The notes below the pieces were generated by a model. That model was not told where the DNA came from and made no database searches. It worked only from the letters and a program-made list of their open reading frames with translations. A stretch of DNA of 64,000 nt from Diplocloster agilis (lineage in GTDB: Bacteria; Bacillota; Clostridia; Lachnospirales; Lachnospiraceae). The position numbers and the translations under genes are program-made. This document shows, one piece after another, positions 42,901 to 50,841 of this stretch; the first letter of the stretch is position 1; every line of letters begins with the position of its first letter. Location: assembly GCF_019042275.1 (NCBI RefSeq), contig NZ_JAHQCW010000004.1, positions 62,001-126,000 on the forward strand. Reading direction: 5' to 3'.

Positions 42901-43377
42901 CCGGCTTCATTGATCGATAAGTGGCTGGAGGCCAATGAGATCGGTATGTCGGAGCCGCTTCGCCGTCTGCTGAATATGGCCGTGCTTCACAAGGATATGC
43001 CTGAGTTTCTTCAAACTTTGTTACTGGGCCAGGAAGGGGATCTGCAAAGAAGCGCGGATAAAGTTTATGCTTCCGGCGCGGTTACGTTGATGACTCTGCA
43101 CGGCTCGAAAGGGCTGGAATTCCCGGTGGTCTTCCTGTGCGGAGTGAAAAAGGGCTGTCTGCCCTATGAGTCCGTCACACATCCGGCCGATCCGGATGAA
43201 GAACGGCGGCTGTTCTATGTGGGGATGACGCGGGCCAGGGAAGAGCTGATTATACTGACTTCCCGGGAGCCATCCGAGTTTCTGGAGGATATTCCGGAGG
43301 GCTGCGTAGAAAAAGGGGATGTCCATAAAAGAAAAGATGGGAATGCTATGGAGCAGTTGAGTCTCTTTGATTTATGA
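39964..43377 (+). CDS. EndoQ-like PHP nuclease fused to UvrD/PcrA-type helicase
   Basis: This 1137-residue protein has two enzymes in one chain. Residues 1-425 match endonuclease Q, which nicks DNA 5' of deaminated bases: PHP metal motif DLHIHS (5-10), FTHP (42-45), HIW (160-162), SDAH (218-221), a zinc site (HRKC 270-273, CPVC 289-292) and GVLHRVEELADR. A variable Ser/Gly linker follows (about 426-505). Residues 508-1120 are a full superfamily 1A helicase: GPGTGKTKTL, VDEYQD, GDPDQSIYGFRG, TRNYRS, LMTLHGSKGLEFP, YVGMTRAREE. QISLF (418-422) and QLSLF (1131-1135) match the beta-clamp-binding consensus. It probably couples nicking of damaged DNA to strand unwinding at the clamp. Confidence 0.9.
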   Translation: MYIADLHIHSKYSRATSRDCEPEALDLWSRRKGIDLLGTGDFTHPAWRAQLNAKLEPAEDGLYVLKEEYRISDEITSGEKKPRFVISGEISSIYKKNGKTRKVHNLILLPGLEAAEALSCKLETVGNIHSDGRPILGLDSRDLLEITLDICPEAIFIPAHIWTPHFSLFGAFSGFDTIEECFEDLTPHIHALETGLSSDPPMNWRVSALDGYQLVSNSDAHSPGKLGREANLLDTELGYTHLSRAIQQGQGLAGTLEFFPEEGKYHLDGHRKCNLSLNPSETAAYGGKCPVCGKKITIGVLHRVEELADREEGFVSENGRHYESLVPLTEVIAASTGKSSGSAKVAAEYESMLGKLGSEFSILRDIPLEDIRRAAGPCVEEGIKRLRSGDVTRIPGYDGEYGTVMIVNKDEIDELYGQISLFENYMEPAAETAASQASDNEGSGIIAASGRPRLSEGPENNMSVTEGSVDRSTGNEEASGMRATGIKGSLLAAEAKKSESSAALPKFPDGLNQEQYDAVTAADPVVAVIAGPGTGKTKTLVSRIAWLVKEQQVDPSRITAVTFTNKAAAEMRTRLEKELGGKRAVRPMTIGTFHSICLNLLKSRKREVVLADEYQCRDAAEQVIRQTGLKLRPAQLVQEISRLKNGLASEHILPDNTIALYQEQLEREGLMDFDDLLLQVLKMIDAGGNPDNQISDPDMEQALLSFSYLLVDEYQDINNIQYQLVRAWAKGHESLFVIGDPDQSIYGFRGSNAECFHLLKEQFAHVRDIRLTRNYRSAPEILSCALPVINRNPGENRILIAQQPSGIPVSLLTAESDLSEGIFIAKEINRMTGGIDMLDAQQYAIHTDKPRSFQDIAILYRTHRQAKVLESCLRKEGIPYVVTGRDDFLADETVRGVLAFFRFLLNPEDEASVKICLKNVWNYDDGLIGEFLDVLRQNQVKELDARQLRKLDSQLSPALELASCWQMVRLFLPTVRREKPASLIDKWLEANEIGMSEPLRRLLNMAVLHKDMPEFLQTLLLGQEGDLQRSADKVYASGAVTLMTLHGSKGLEFPVVFLCGVKKGCLPYESVTHPADPDEERRLFYVGMTRAREELIILTSREPSEFLEDIPEGCVEKGDVHKRKDGNAMEQLSLFDL

Positions 43378-43459
43378 TATCCTTGGAACAAGTATAACCA
43401 TCGGAATAATTCGGGTTTCTTTTTCAAAATTAATACTTTTTTTCTTATTACAATTATGT

Positions 43460-43465
43460 TATAAT
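43460..43465 (+). promoter_or_regulatory. -10 box of tRNA-Ser promoter
   Basis: TATAAT at 43460-43465 with TG one base upstream forms an extended -10 box 28 bases before the tRNA. The -35 region is T-rich without a clear box. Confidence 0.55.
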
Positions 43466-43492
43466 GGGCGATGTGACCGGATGGCACACCGG

Positions 43493-43580
43493 GGAGACGT
43501 AGCGAAGTGGCTGTAACGCGCCGCACTCGAAATGCGGTTATCGGGCAACCGGTACGTGGGTTCGAATCCCACCGTCTCCG
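43493..43580 (+). tRNA. tRNA-Ser (anticodon CGA)
   Basis: The 88-base sequence folds as a class II tRNA: acceptor GGAGACG/CGTCTCC, D stem GCG/CGC, anticodon stem CCGCA/TGCGG with loop CTCGAAA, a long variable arm and T arm GTGGG-TTCGAAT-CCCAC. The anticodon CGA (43528-43530) reads UCG serine codons. The 3' CCA is not encoded. It abuts an AT-rich lipoprotein gene. Confidence 0.96.
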
Positions 43581-43591
43581 CTATGCAATAG

Positions 43592-43628
43592 AAAGCTTTC
43601 GATTAAATCGATAGCTTTTTATTTTTTT
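43592..43628 (+). terminator. Terminator after tRNA-Ser
   Basis: AAAGCTTTCGAT (43592-43603) and ATCGATAGCTTT (43607-43618) pair with one mismatch around TAA and run into TTTTTATTTTTTT. Confidence 0.85.
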
Positions 43629-43810
43629 AGTACTTGATAAACCAAGACTATATTTCATTTTTCTCGCTCTCTTAGTTGTTCTTTATAGAAATTATTCAAA
43701 TGTTATTCCTTCAGCATTTATAAATAGCACTATCCTTGTCCATCAGACAACTTTACACGCACTTCCAAATATTATAAAATATTTATAGATAATACTTAGG
43801 AGATGATATT

Positions 43811-44563
43811 ATGAAGTTAAATGTTTTGATCATATTATGTTTCTTAATACTTGCTTTAGCAGGCTGTAATACACCGCTTGTTGAAAACGATAGTCTTGTT
43901 GACAGAGAAACTGAAAATCTTCATAATTTATCCGATTCGTCAACCATCCCAAACGAATTTAGAATATCTCTATATTCTGATAGACAATACGATGACTCAA
44001 GTGCTATTATTTTACAAACGTCAATATTATTACCAGATTATCAACAAGAATTCGAGCTTCTTCAAAAAAAGGGGGATATAATTTCCGCCCCTGTGAACAA
44101 TGTATGGCTATATGAGGTACGCGGTTATAATAATGACAAACAAACTGTAATTTACAAATTGTCTGACAAATATATGTTTGATGGCAAAAAATACTATGAA
44201 GCAGATCCTAAGCTGATATCTTTTATATCGGCATGTTTTCAGGCCCGTAGTATAGAAAGAGTGGAATTGAGTCCAATTGATAATCCATATAAAATAAAAT
44301 CATGGGAACAAGGCTTAGACACAGAAGCAATTCTTAAATGGTGTTATGCAAGTAATCGATGGTTTGATTATCCTATCGATATAACTAAAGAAGCTATTTC
44401 ATTACAGGGAGCTTTAATTCTTAATTTTCTTAATGAAACGAAAGAAAATAGAATTATTATAACTCGTGAATATATAATTACTTCAGATAAAATATATGAA
44501 TCAATTGAAGATTTATATGAAAAATTGTTAGAGGAATCCCAGTTAGATACTTTGTTAATTTAA
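43811..44563 (+). CDS. AT-rich lipoprotein of unknown function
   Basis: This 250-residue protein has a lipoprotein signal (KLNVLIILCFLILALAGC; Cys19) and a soluble domain with no recognised family. Notable segments are NVWLYEVRGYNNDKQTVIYKLSDKYMFDGKKYYEADPKLI and ILKWCYASNRWFDYPID. Base composition is clearly more AT-rich than its neighbours, and it lies just after tRNA-Ser, which suggests acquisition by transfer. No integrase, repeat of the tRNA end or other mobile gene was found nearby. The ATG follows TTAGGAGATGATATT. Confidence 0.8.
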   Translation: MKLNVLIILCFLILALAGCNTPLVENDSLVDRETENLHNLSDSSTIPNEFRISLYSDRQYDDSSAIILQTSILLPDYQQEFELLQKKGDIISAPVNNVWLYEVRGYNNDKQTVIYKLSDKYMFDGKKYYEADPKLISFISACFQARSIERVELSPIDNPYKIKSWEQGLDTEAILKWCYASNRWFDYPIDITKEAISLQGALILNFLNETKENRIIITREYIITSDKIYESIEDLYEKLLEESQLDTLLI

Positions 44564-44713
44564 AATTCCGGCAAACTCTGCCGGCTGGCCTTTGGCTTCG
44601 CCAACTTCAAATTATATATTCTGTCCGGGATGCATTTTTTTAGAGCAATCCTTTTGAATTCCCGGATAGTGTACCTACCTTTATGGGGCGCTGTTTCGTA
44701 TTCCAAATGAAAA

Positions 44714-44740
44714 GGAGCAGCCCTAAAGCCGCTCCCCACT
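44714..44740 (-). terminator. Terminator of the fucose-type operon
   Basis: On the minus strand GGAGCGGC (44735-44728) pairs with GCTGCTCC (44721-44714) around a six-base loop and is followed by TTTTCATTT. It lies about 50 bases past the fucosidase stop. Confidence 0.8.
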
Positions 44741-44784
44741 GTTGATGTTAACCTTTGCTGAGCTCCGGCGAACATAAAACCAAT

Positions 44785-46293
44785 TTACAGCAGTTTAAAC
44801 CGGAAACAGATCGGGCAATTCGTATCCGGTTTTCCCTGAATCCTGATCTCCATAAACTCATCCAGTCTCTCCACTTCAAACGGATTATCAAATCCTAACA
44901 AGTCTATCTGCTCGATGAGCCCCTGATAGGCATTATCCGTATATTTATATTTTTTCAAATTGCGAAGTCGTATCACCTCGCCGTTTTCCGGCGCCTGCAT
45001 TACGAAAGCATATAGATATCCGGCACGGTAGGTATAACGAATATCCTCACATGTGAATGCGGAACGTTTATCATCCGTGGAGGTTCCCTGTAAGATTTGC
45101 GTCGGTCCTTCCCCAAATATCTTCCAGTAAGTGGAATTGTATATGCCTTCCCCATTGACTTCAAGCCATCTCCCGATTTCCAGCAGCACCTGCGTCTCTT
45201 CTTCCGTGATGGTGCCGTCCGCCTTTGGACCGACATTGAGTAACATACAGCCATTTTTACTTACAATGTCCACCAGATCACAAATAATTTCTCTTGCCTC
45301 CTTGTATTCATTGTCGACCGTATACCCCCAGGATTTTTTTGCAATTGCGGTGTCCGTCTGCCAGGTTCTTGGATAAATACTATTCAATTGTCCCCTCTCT
45401 ATATCAAACACAGAGGAGCTGTGTACATACGAATCATATTTTGAATGAATCGCAACTTCGATTCCCCATTCCAGAGCACGATTATAATAATAGGCAGCGA
45501 ATTTTTTCAAATATGGTTTTGCACACGCACTTTCGATCCACCAGTCAAAATAGACAGACCGGGGATGATATCGGTCTACGAGTTCACAGGTTCTTGCCAA
45601 CCAGTCTTCCATAAAATCCGGATTGTCTAGCGTTACCGCATCCAGGCTTCCCCGGTCTTCAAGGAAAGGCAAACAAGGTCCATAGCAGCCCCCATACAAC
45701 ATATTATTACGCTCATCTCTGACATCCGAATCAAAAGCCAGTCCTCCACCAAAATACCAGAGGTGTTCCATCCTGTGGCTGGACACAGTAAACACCATAT
45801 CATTTTGCTCCAATTCCTCTTTTAATTCTTTCAGCACATCTCTGCACGGTCCCATTTCCACAGAATTAAAATTCGACAGATTACTTTCATACATCTGAAA
45901 CCCATCGTGATGCTCGGCTACCGGCATAACATATTTGGCTCCTGCTTTTTTGAATAGCTCAACCCATTCTTTGGCGCTGAATTTTTCCCCCCGAAACAAC
46001 GGAATAAAATCCTTGTACCCAAAATTCTTATGTGGTCCATAAGTCTTTATATGATGCTCATATTCAGGTCGTCCTTCCTGATACATCCAGGTTGGATACC
46101 ACTCGTCTCCATATGCGGGTACACTGTAAATTCCCCAGTGGATAAAAATCCCGAATTTAGATTTTTCCAGCCAATCCGGTACCTTGTAACCGGACAGCGA
46201 TTCCCAGTTATCCTTGTATGGCCCTCGTTCAATCACCTCCTGAATTTTTTTCTGATAGTCTTTCATCACATGATAATATTTCTCGTTGATCAT
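44785..46293 (-). CDS. Alpha-L-fucosidase (GH29)
   Basis: This 502-residue enzyme matches GH29. It has the N-terminal WLEKSKFGIFIHWGIYSVPAYGDEWY, a KYVMPVAEHHDGFQMYES segment and the probable nucleophile Asp in SVYFDWWIES. The C-terminal segment is LLNVGPKADGTITEEE. It releases alpha-linked L-fucose from glycans or oligosaccharides. No signal peptide is visible, so it probably works on imported substrates. It is the last gene of the minus-strand block with TauE-like, GH3, isomerase, kinase and aldolase genes. The putative substrate of the locus is inferred mainly from this gene. Confidence 0.93.
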   Translation of the reverse strand: MINEKYYHVMKDYQKKIQEVIERGPYKDNWESLSGYKVPDWLEKSKFGIFIHWGIYSVPAYGDEWYPTWMYQEGRPEYEHHIKTYGPHKNFGYKDFIPLFRGEKFSAKEWVELFKKAGAKYVMPVAEHHDGFQMYESNLSNFNSVEMGPCRDVLKELKEELEQNDMVFTVSSHRMEHLWYFGGGLAFDSDVRDERNNMLYGGCYGPCLPFLEDRGSLDAVTLDNPDFMEDWLARTCELVDRYHPRSVYFDWWIESACAKPYLKKFAAYYYNRALEWGIEVAIHSKYDSYVHSSSVFDIERGQLNSIYPRTWQTDTAIAKKSWGYTVDNEYKEAREIICDLVDIVSKNGCMLLNVGPKADGTITEEETQVLLEIGRWLEVNGEGIYNSTYWKIFGEGPTQILQGTSTDDKRSAFTCEDIRYTYRAGYLYAFVMQAPENGEVIRLRNLKKYKYTDNAYQGLIEQIDLLGFDNPFEVERLDEFMEIRIQGKPDTNCPICFRFKLL

Positions 46294-46325
46294 ACGCTTA
46301 GAATTCCTTTCTTATTTGGGGCAAA

Positions 46326-47042
46326 TTATGTGACTATGATGATAAGGCCCATGCACATCATAAATCCGTAAACAAAGAAATTTAACTGTTTCTGTGTGAT
46401 CTTCTTAAAGATATAATTTCCTAATACTAAACCAATCAACATGCCAAGAATGGACAATGCACTATATTTCCATACCTGTACGGTAAATACTCCGCTAAAG
46501 AGTCTGGCTATCGTAGTAAAAATACCGGATAACAGAAACAGGCACTGGGTAGTCGACAAATACTCCTCCTTATCTTTCGTGGCCGCCATCATATACATTA
46601 CTGTCACCGGACCGCCCATACCAAACAGTCCATTTGCCACTCCGCTCACAATACCGGATATCAGCCCTGTTTTTACGTTAGCTCTGATTTTAATACGGTT
46701 GTTTAAAAATAGTAAATACAAGGCCATTCCGATCAGAAATACGCCCAGCACTTTCTTCATCAACTCATCAGGCTGTCTGACTACTATTCGAATCGTAATC
46801 CACGCACTAATCACAGAGGATATCAGTGGGATTAACATAATTCTAAAATTTATATGTCTTCGGCTTTTCAGTGACAGATATACAGACTGGACATTCCCGA
46901 TCAGGCCTGATATGGCTACCGCACTGACAGGGGACATTACCAGGGGCAGAGCCGCCATGGAAACCACTCCATATCCGAAACCGGTCACCGACTGGGCTGT
47001 AGCCGATAAGACAGCCGTCAGAAAAATATATACTATGGTCAA
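46326..47042 (-). CDS. TauE/SafE-family membrane protein
   Basis: This 238-residue protein has seven or eight hydrophobic segments and the family pattern ATAQSVTGFGYGVVSMAALPLVMSP near the start and GIVSGVANGLFGMGGPV in the middle. TauE/SafE proteins move small organic or sulfur-containing anions. Within a fucosidase operon it may export or import an acid by-product; this is inference. The start is TTG, after GAGGAGAGAGGCT. A clear substrate cannot be assigned. Confidence 0.85.
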   Translation of the reverse strand: MTIVYIFLTAVLSATAQSVTGFGYGVVSMAALPLVMSPVSAVAISGLIGNVQSVYLSLKSRRHINFRIMLIPLISSVISAWITIRIVVRQPDELMKKVLGVFLIGMALYLLFLNNRIKIRANVKTGLISGIVSGVANGLFGMGGPVTVMYMMAATKDKEEYLSTTQCLFLLSGIFTTIARLFSGVFTVQVWKYSALSILGMLIGLVLGNYIFKKITQKQLNFFVYGFMMCMGLIIIVT

Positions 47043-47067
47043 AGCCTCTCTCCTCTGTTCCTATATT

Positions 47068-49332
47068 TTACTCGATAACCACCTTGATCTCTTCCGTGCC
47101 CACCATAAGAAGAAGTTCCCCCGGTTCAACCACAAAATTCATATTGAGATCCCAGATGGAAAGCTCTTCCTCTCCAAGGAACAAACTCACGGTTTTGGTC
47201 TCCCCCGGCATCAGATCGATTTTATCAAATCCTTTCAATTCCTTTACTCTTCTTGTCACACAGGACTGCAGGTCTCTTACAAACAAAAGCACGGTCTCTT
47301 TGCCTGCGACAGTTCCGGTATTGGTTACATCCACGGACACACGGATCCGGCCCCCATTTTGAAGCTCCGCCCGGCTTATATTCCCGGCTGTCAGTTTCGT
47401 GTAGGAAAATGTGGTATAGCTCAGTCCGTATCCGAAAGGATATGCCGGTTCCGGGGACATATCGGTAAAATTCCTGTGGCCTTTATGGTTGTAATACACA
47501 GGTAACTGTCCTGAGCTTCTGGGTATGGATACGCTCAGACGTCCGCTTGGACAGGTCTCGCCGCTGAGAATCTTTGCAATGGCCAACCCGCCCATCTCTC
47601 CGGGATACCAGACCTGAAGAAGTGCATCGGCCTGTTTTGCCCAATCCAGGGAAAAGGGACGTCCGCTGATGTTTAACACAATAACCGGTTTACCAATTTT
47701 AAATATTTCTTCCGCCAGTTCCCTCTGTACGGCGCCTATATTCAGCTCCGCGATATCTCTGCCTTCTCCGGTATCCACTTCTGTGTTATAACGCACGATT
47801 TCCGCAGCGCCGTTCTTTCCATAAACCACTTCCGGATTTCTGGCACTGCTGCCGCCCAATGCCAGAATTACTACATCTGCCTTTTCTGCCGCCTTGACCG
47901 CAGCGGCAAATCCGTCCCGGGCTTCGTTTCTGATCCCGCATCCTTTTTCATACAAGATTTGGGAATTGCTGAAAACCTCACGAATTCCATCCAGTATTGT
48001 ATATACATCTTCTTCTTTTTTCCAGGATGTAAAATCACCCAGCATATTATAGATACTATGGGCATTCGGCCCAATCACCGCAATGGTTCCAATATCTTTG
48101 CCAAGCGGCAACAGCTGATTCTTATTTTCCAGCAGCACGGCTGATTCCTCTGCCAATTGCAAATTAATTTCTTTCATGCGCCTGTCATGGATGACCTGAT
48201 CCACCAGTTCTTCCTGTGCATAAGGGTTTTCAAACAGCCCCAGAATAAATTTTACATACAGAATATGCCGCACAGCTTGATCGATATCTTCCTCCCGCAC
48301 TTTTTTATTTTCAACCGCTTCTTGTAATTTTAGGAATGATTGGTTCCACAGATTCAGATCTACACCGGCACTTAAAGATGCGGCTCCCGCATTTTCATAG
48401 CCGCCGTACTGTTCCTCCAACATATCTATCGCACATCCGTCGGACATGACGATTCCCTGAAAACCGTATTCATTACGTATGATATCTTTTAACAGCTTCG
48501 CATTCATATGGCAGGGGACGCCGTCAATATCGTTATACGCCGCCATGCATGCGAGAGCCCCCGCCCGTACCCCGGCTTTCATACCCGGAAGATGAATTTC
48601 GCGCATCTCCCGTTCTCCGATATTGCTGCAGATTCCGCTATGAGCTCCAATCGGAGCTCCAAATCCACATAAATGCTTTAATACAGCTACTATCTTATTA
48701 TTATTTTTCAGATCCTCCAACTGTTCTCCCTGAAATCCCCATACTGCATTTTCACACATACGGGCCGCCAGGTAGGGATCTTCTCCAAAAGATTCCTCCG
48801 ATCTCCCCCATCTGGGTTCCTGTAAAATATCCAGACAGGATACCAGGCCAAGTGTACATCCTCTGATTCTTATCTGTGCTGCGACACCTTTTGCCGCTTC
48901 CTGATACAGCGCTGGGTTAAATGTACTGCCTATTCCTACATTTACCGGTATGGAAGTTCCTTCCAGAGCTTCATGTCCGTGAGGGCATTCCTCACTGATC
49001 AATGCCGGTATCCCAAGTCTTGTATTCTCTATCAGATATTTCTGAAACAGATTAACGACCATGGCGCTTTCTTTGGCCGTTACCCCCGGAAAATCCTTTA
49101 TATTCCATCCATCCGCCCGGAACGGGGCATATATGGCGCCTACTCCGTCACCAAAGGCCACTTCTTTCCGAAAGGTATCTGTCAATTCGAATCCGGTGCC
49201 CTTTTTTATATATCCTTCCCAACCATATATAGTTTGGTTCAATTGACCCACTTTTTCCCGCAGCGTCATCCTTTTCAATAAATCTTCTACCCGGTCCTGA
49301 ACCGGCTGCGTACTGTCTTTATAGATTTCCAT
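47068..49332 (-). CDS. GH3 glycoside hydrolase (beta-glucosidase-like)
   Basis: This 754-residue enzyme has the GH3 layout: an N-terminal TIM barrel (MTLREKVGQL, LDILQEPRWGRSEESFGEDP, VAVLKHLCGFG, the probable nucleophile Asp in GFQGIVMSDGCAIDM), an alpha/beta sandwich domain (ILALGGSSARNPE), and a C-terminal fibronectin-like domain after AYPFGYGLSYTTFSY. It removes beta-linked glucose, xylose or similar residues. Lack of a signal peptide points to cytoplasmic action. ATG at 49332 follows AGGAGG with nine bases between and overlaps nothing essential upstream. Confidence 0.93.
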   Translation of the reverse strand: MEIYKDSTQPVQDRVEDLLKRMTLREKVGQLNQTIYGWEGYIKKGTGFELTDTFRKEVAFGDGVGAIYAPFRADGWNIKDFPGVTAKESAMVVNLFQKYLIENTRLGIPALISEECPHGHEALEGTSIPVNVGIGSTFNPALYQEAAKGVAAQIRIRGCTLGLVSCLDILQEPRWGRSEESFGEDPYLAARMCENAVWGFQGEQLEDLKNNNKIVAVLKHLCGFGAPIGAHSGICSNIGEREMREIHLPGMKAGVRAGALACMAAYNDIDGVPCHMNAKLLKDIIRNEYGFQGIVMSDGCAIDMLEEQYGGYENAGAASLSAGVDLNLWNQSFLKLQEAVENKKVREEDIDQAVRHILYVKFILGLFENPYAQEELVDQVIHDRRMKEINLQLAEESAVLLENKNQLLPLGKDIGTIAVIGPNAHSIYNMLGDFTSWKKEEDVYTILDGIREVFSNSQILYEKGCGIRNEARDGFAAAVKAAEKADVVILALGGSSARNPEVVYGKNGAAEIVRYNTEVDTGEGRDIAELNIGAVQRELAEEIFKIGKPVIVLNISGRPFSLDWAKQADALLQVWYPGEMGGLAIAKILSGETCPSGRLSVSIPRSSGQLPVYYNHKGHRNFTDMSPEPAYPFGYGLSYTTFSYTKLTAGNISRAELQNGGRIRVSVDVTNTGTVAGKETVLLFVRDLQSCVTRRVKELKGFDKIDLMPGETKTVSLFLGEEELSIWDLNMNFVVEPGELLLMVGTEEIKVVIE

Positions 49333-49333
49333 A

Positions 49334-50782
49334 TCAAATGTCCTCCTGCTGTGCCGCCCCATGAATCAGTTCGTATTTGATCTCTTCCTCATCCGGTGTT
49401 GCAGGATCCGGCGTTAGACCCGGAATATATTTGCATGCCTCGTATAATATGGACGATACCTTCCCATACCCGCAGGCACAATGATGTACATATGGTCCGG
49501 TCACCAGTTTATGTTCCCATGCCTTCCAGTCCGGAACTTCCAGCCACACATAGGTACCCAGCGTATGCGGACCGTCCACCGCCTTTCCTTCCCCCAGAAA
49601 GAGGGAATATTTTCCATTGTCTCCGTCGAATCTGCAAACGGTAATATCACCTTTCTTCAGTTCCCAATTACCGGTGCCCGGCTTATGTGTGGGGAACACA
49701 AAATGTTTGTCTGCAATGGCTTCCTCCGGTTTCTTTGCCAGAGAAGGCGGGAAATTCCCGCAATGCCATAAAAGCTCGGCATTCTCATTATACGGGTGTC
49801 TCACTGTCAGATCTGCAAAAAAGATCGGGGAGGTTTGCAGAAGCGCTTCCTGTATCATGATGGCTGATATGGCTCCATGGATATCTGTTTCACAGACAGC
49901 CGGAATACCTTCCTCGCAGAGAAGGCCGTTGGAAAGGCATGGCATGATCCCGATCTCTTCCTGCATCTGTGTCCAGCACTGTATGCAGACCGCATTACAT
50001 CCAAGCCGTGAGCAGTACTGCCTGATAACGCTGTTCAAGGCCGCCATGGTCTCTAAGCCGTCCGTCTTCTCAAATACCGAACAGTCAATCTTCCGGAGCT
50101 TTTCAACCGCTTCATTATAACGGTCGCTTTTCATCTCTTTCTCCTGTTTGACCTGGCTGATCAGTTCAGACATGCTGACCGGTACCACCTCTATCCCGAA
50201 TTTTTCCAGAAGCTCCCCCTCATTGACGATCATCGTCCAAAAAGAGGAAGGCCTGGTGGATATCTGCAGAATTCGGGTACTGCGAAATGCCTTTACTACC
50301 GCGCACACCGACAGAAAATCTGATATTCCCTTGTCAAACTGCGGATCTTGCATTGTTACGTTCACAAGATAGGTAAATGGTACATGAAACCTCCGCAGCA
50401 CTTTACCTGTAGCAAACAGGCCGCATTGGGTATCCCGGCTTCTGACACCATTTTCCAGCGGCGCATCATCCCGGGGCCCCCAGATCAATACCGGTTTTCC
50501 AACCTGTTTGGCCACTCTGGCAACGAGATATTCCGTACCAAAATTGGTGTGCGGGAAAAACACGCCATCCACACCAGCCTGAACAAATTTTTTTACGATC
50601 TCCTCCACATGAGCTTCCTCGAACAGCAGCCCCTCCTCGTTGATATCCTCAATATCAATCACTTTGACATCAAAATCCTTTAATTTATCTAATACCAGGT
50701 TCTTATAACGAATAGCTTCTTCCCGTGAAAATACTTCTCTTCTGGTTGATGCCACTCCCAACACGATTTTGTTTTTGTTCAT
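49334..50782 (-). CDS. L-fucose isomerase-like protein
   Basis: This 482-residue protein resembles the L-fucose/L-arabinose isomerase superfamily. The N-terminal domain has GVFFPHTNFGTEYLVARVAKQVGKPVLIWGPRDD. The later region has CIQCWTQMQEEIGIMPCLSNGLLCEEGIPAVCETDIHGA, with the metal-binding Glu, Asp and His expected of the active site. It would turn an aldose such as L-fucose into its ketose. It lies between the RhaB-like kinase and the GH3 gene. The substrate is inferred from the neighbouring fucosidase. Confidence 0.87.
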   Translation of the reverse strand: MNKNKIVLGVASTRREVFSREEAIRYKNLVLDKLKDFDVKVIDIEDINEEGLLFEEAHVEEIVKKFVQAGVDGVFFPHTNFGTEYLVARVAKQVGKPVLIWGPRDDAPLENGVRSRDTQCGLFATGKVLRRFHVPFTYLVNVTMQDPQFDKGISDFLSVCAVVKAFRSTRILQISTRPSSFWTMIVNEGELLEKFGIEVVPVSMSELISQVKQEKEMKSDRYNEAVEKLRKIDCSVFEKTDGLETMAALNSVIRQYCSRLGCNAVCIQCWTQMQEEIGIMPCLSNGLLCEEGIPAVCETDIHGAISAIMIQEALLQTSPIFFADLTVRHPYNENAELLWHCGNFPPSLAKKPEEAIADKHFVFPTHKPGTGNWELKKGDITVCRFDGDNGKYSLFLGEGKAVDGPHTLGTYVWLEVPDWKAWEHKLVTGPYVHHCACGYGKVSSILYEACKYIPGLTPDPATPDEEEIKYELIHGAAQQEDI

Positions 50783-50841
50783 AGTAATCCCCTTTCTTTT
50801 CCAATTTCCTGTTTTGCTTACTGTTTATTACTTTTCCCAGT

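Noticed and set aside
44560-44775. A 71-codon minus-strand frame
   Set aside because: It crosses the terminator of the fucose operon and has no ribosome binding site or family resemblance.
43378-44784. An integrated mobile element at the tRNA-Ser gene
   Set aside because: No integrase, transposase, attachment-site duplication or plasmid gene was found; only one AT-rich gene is present.
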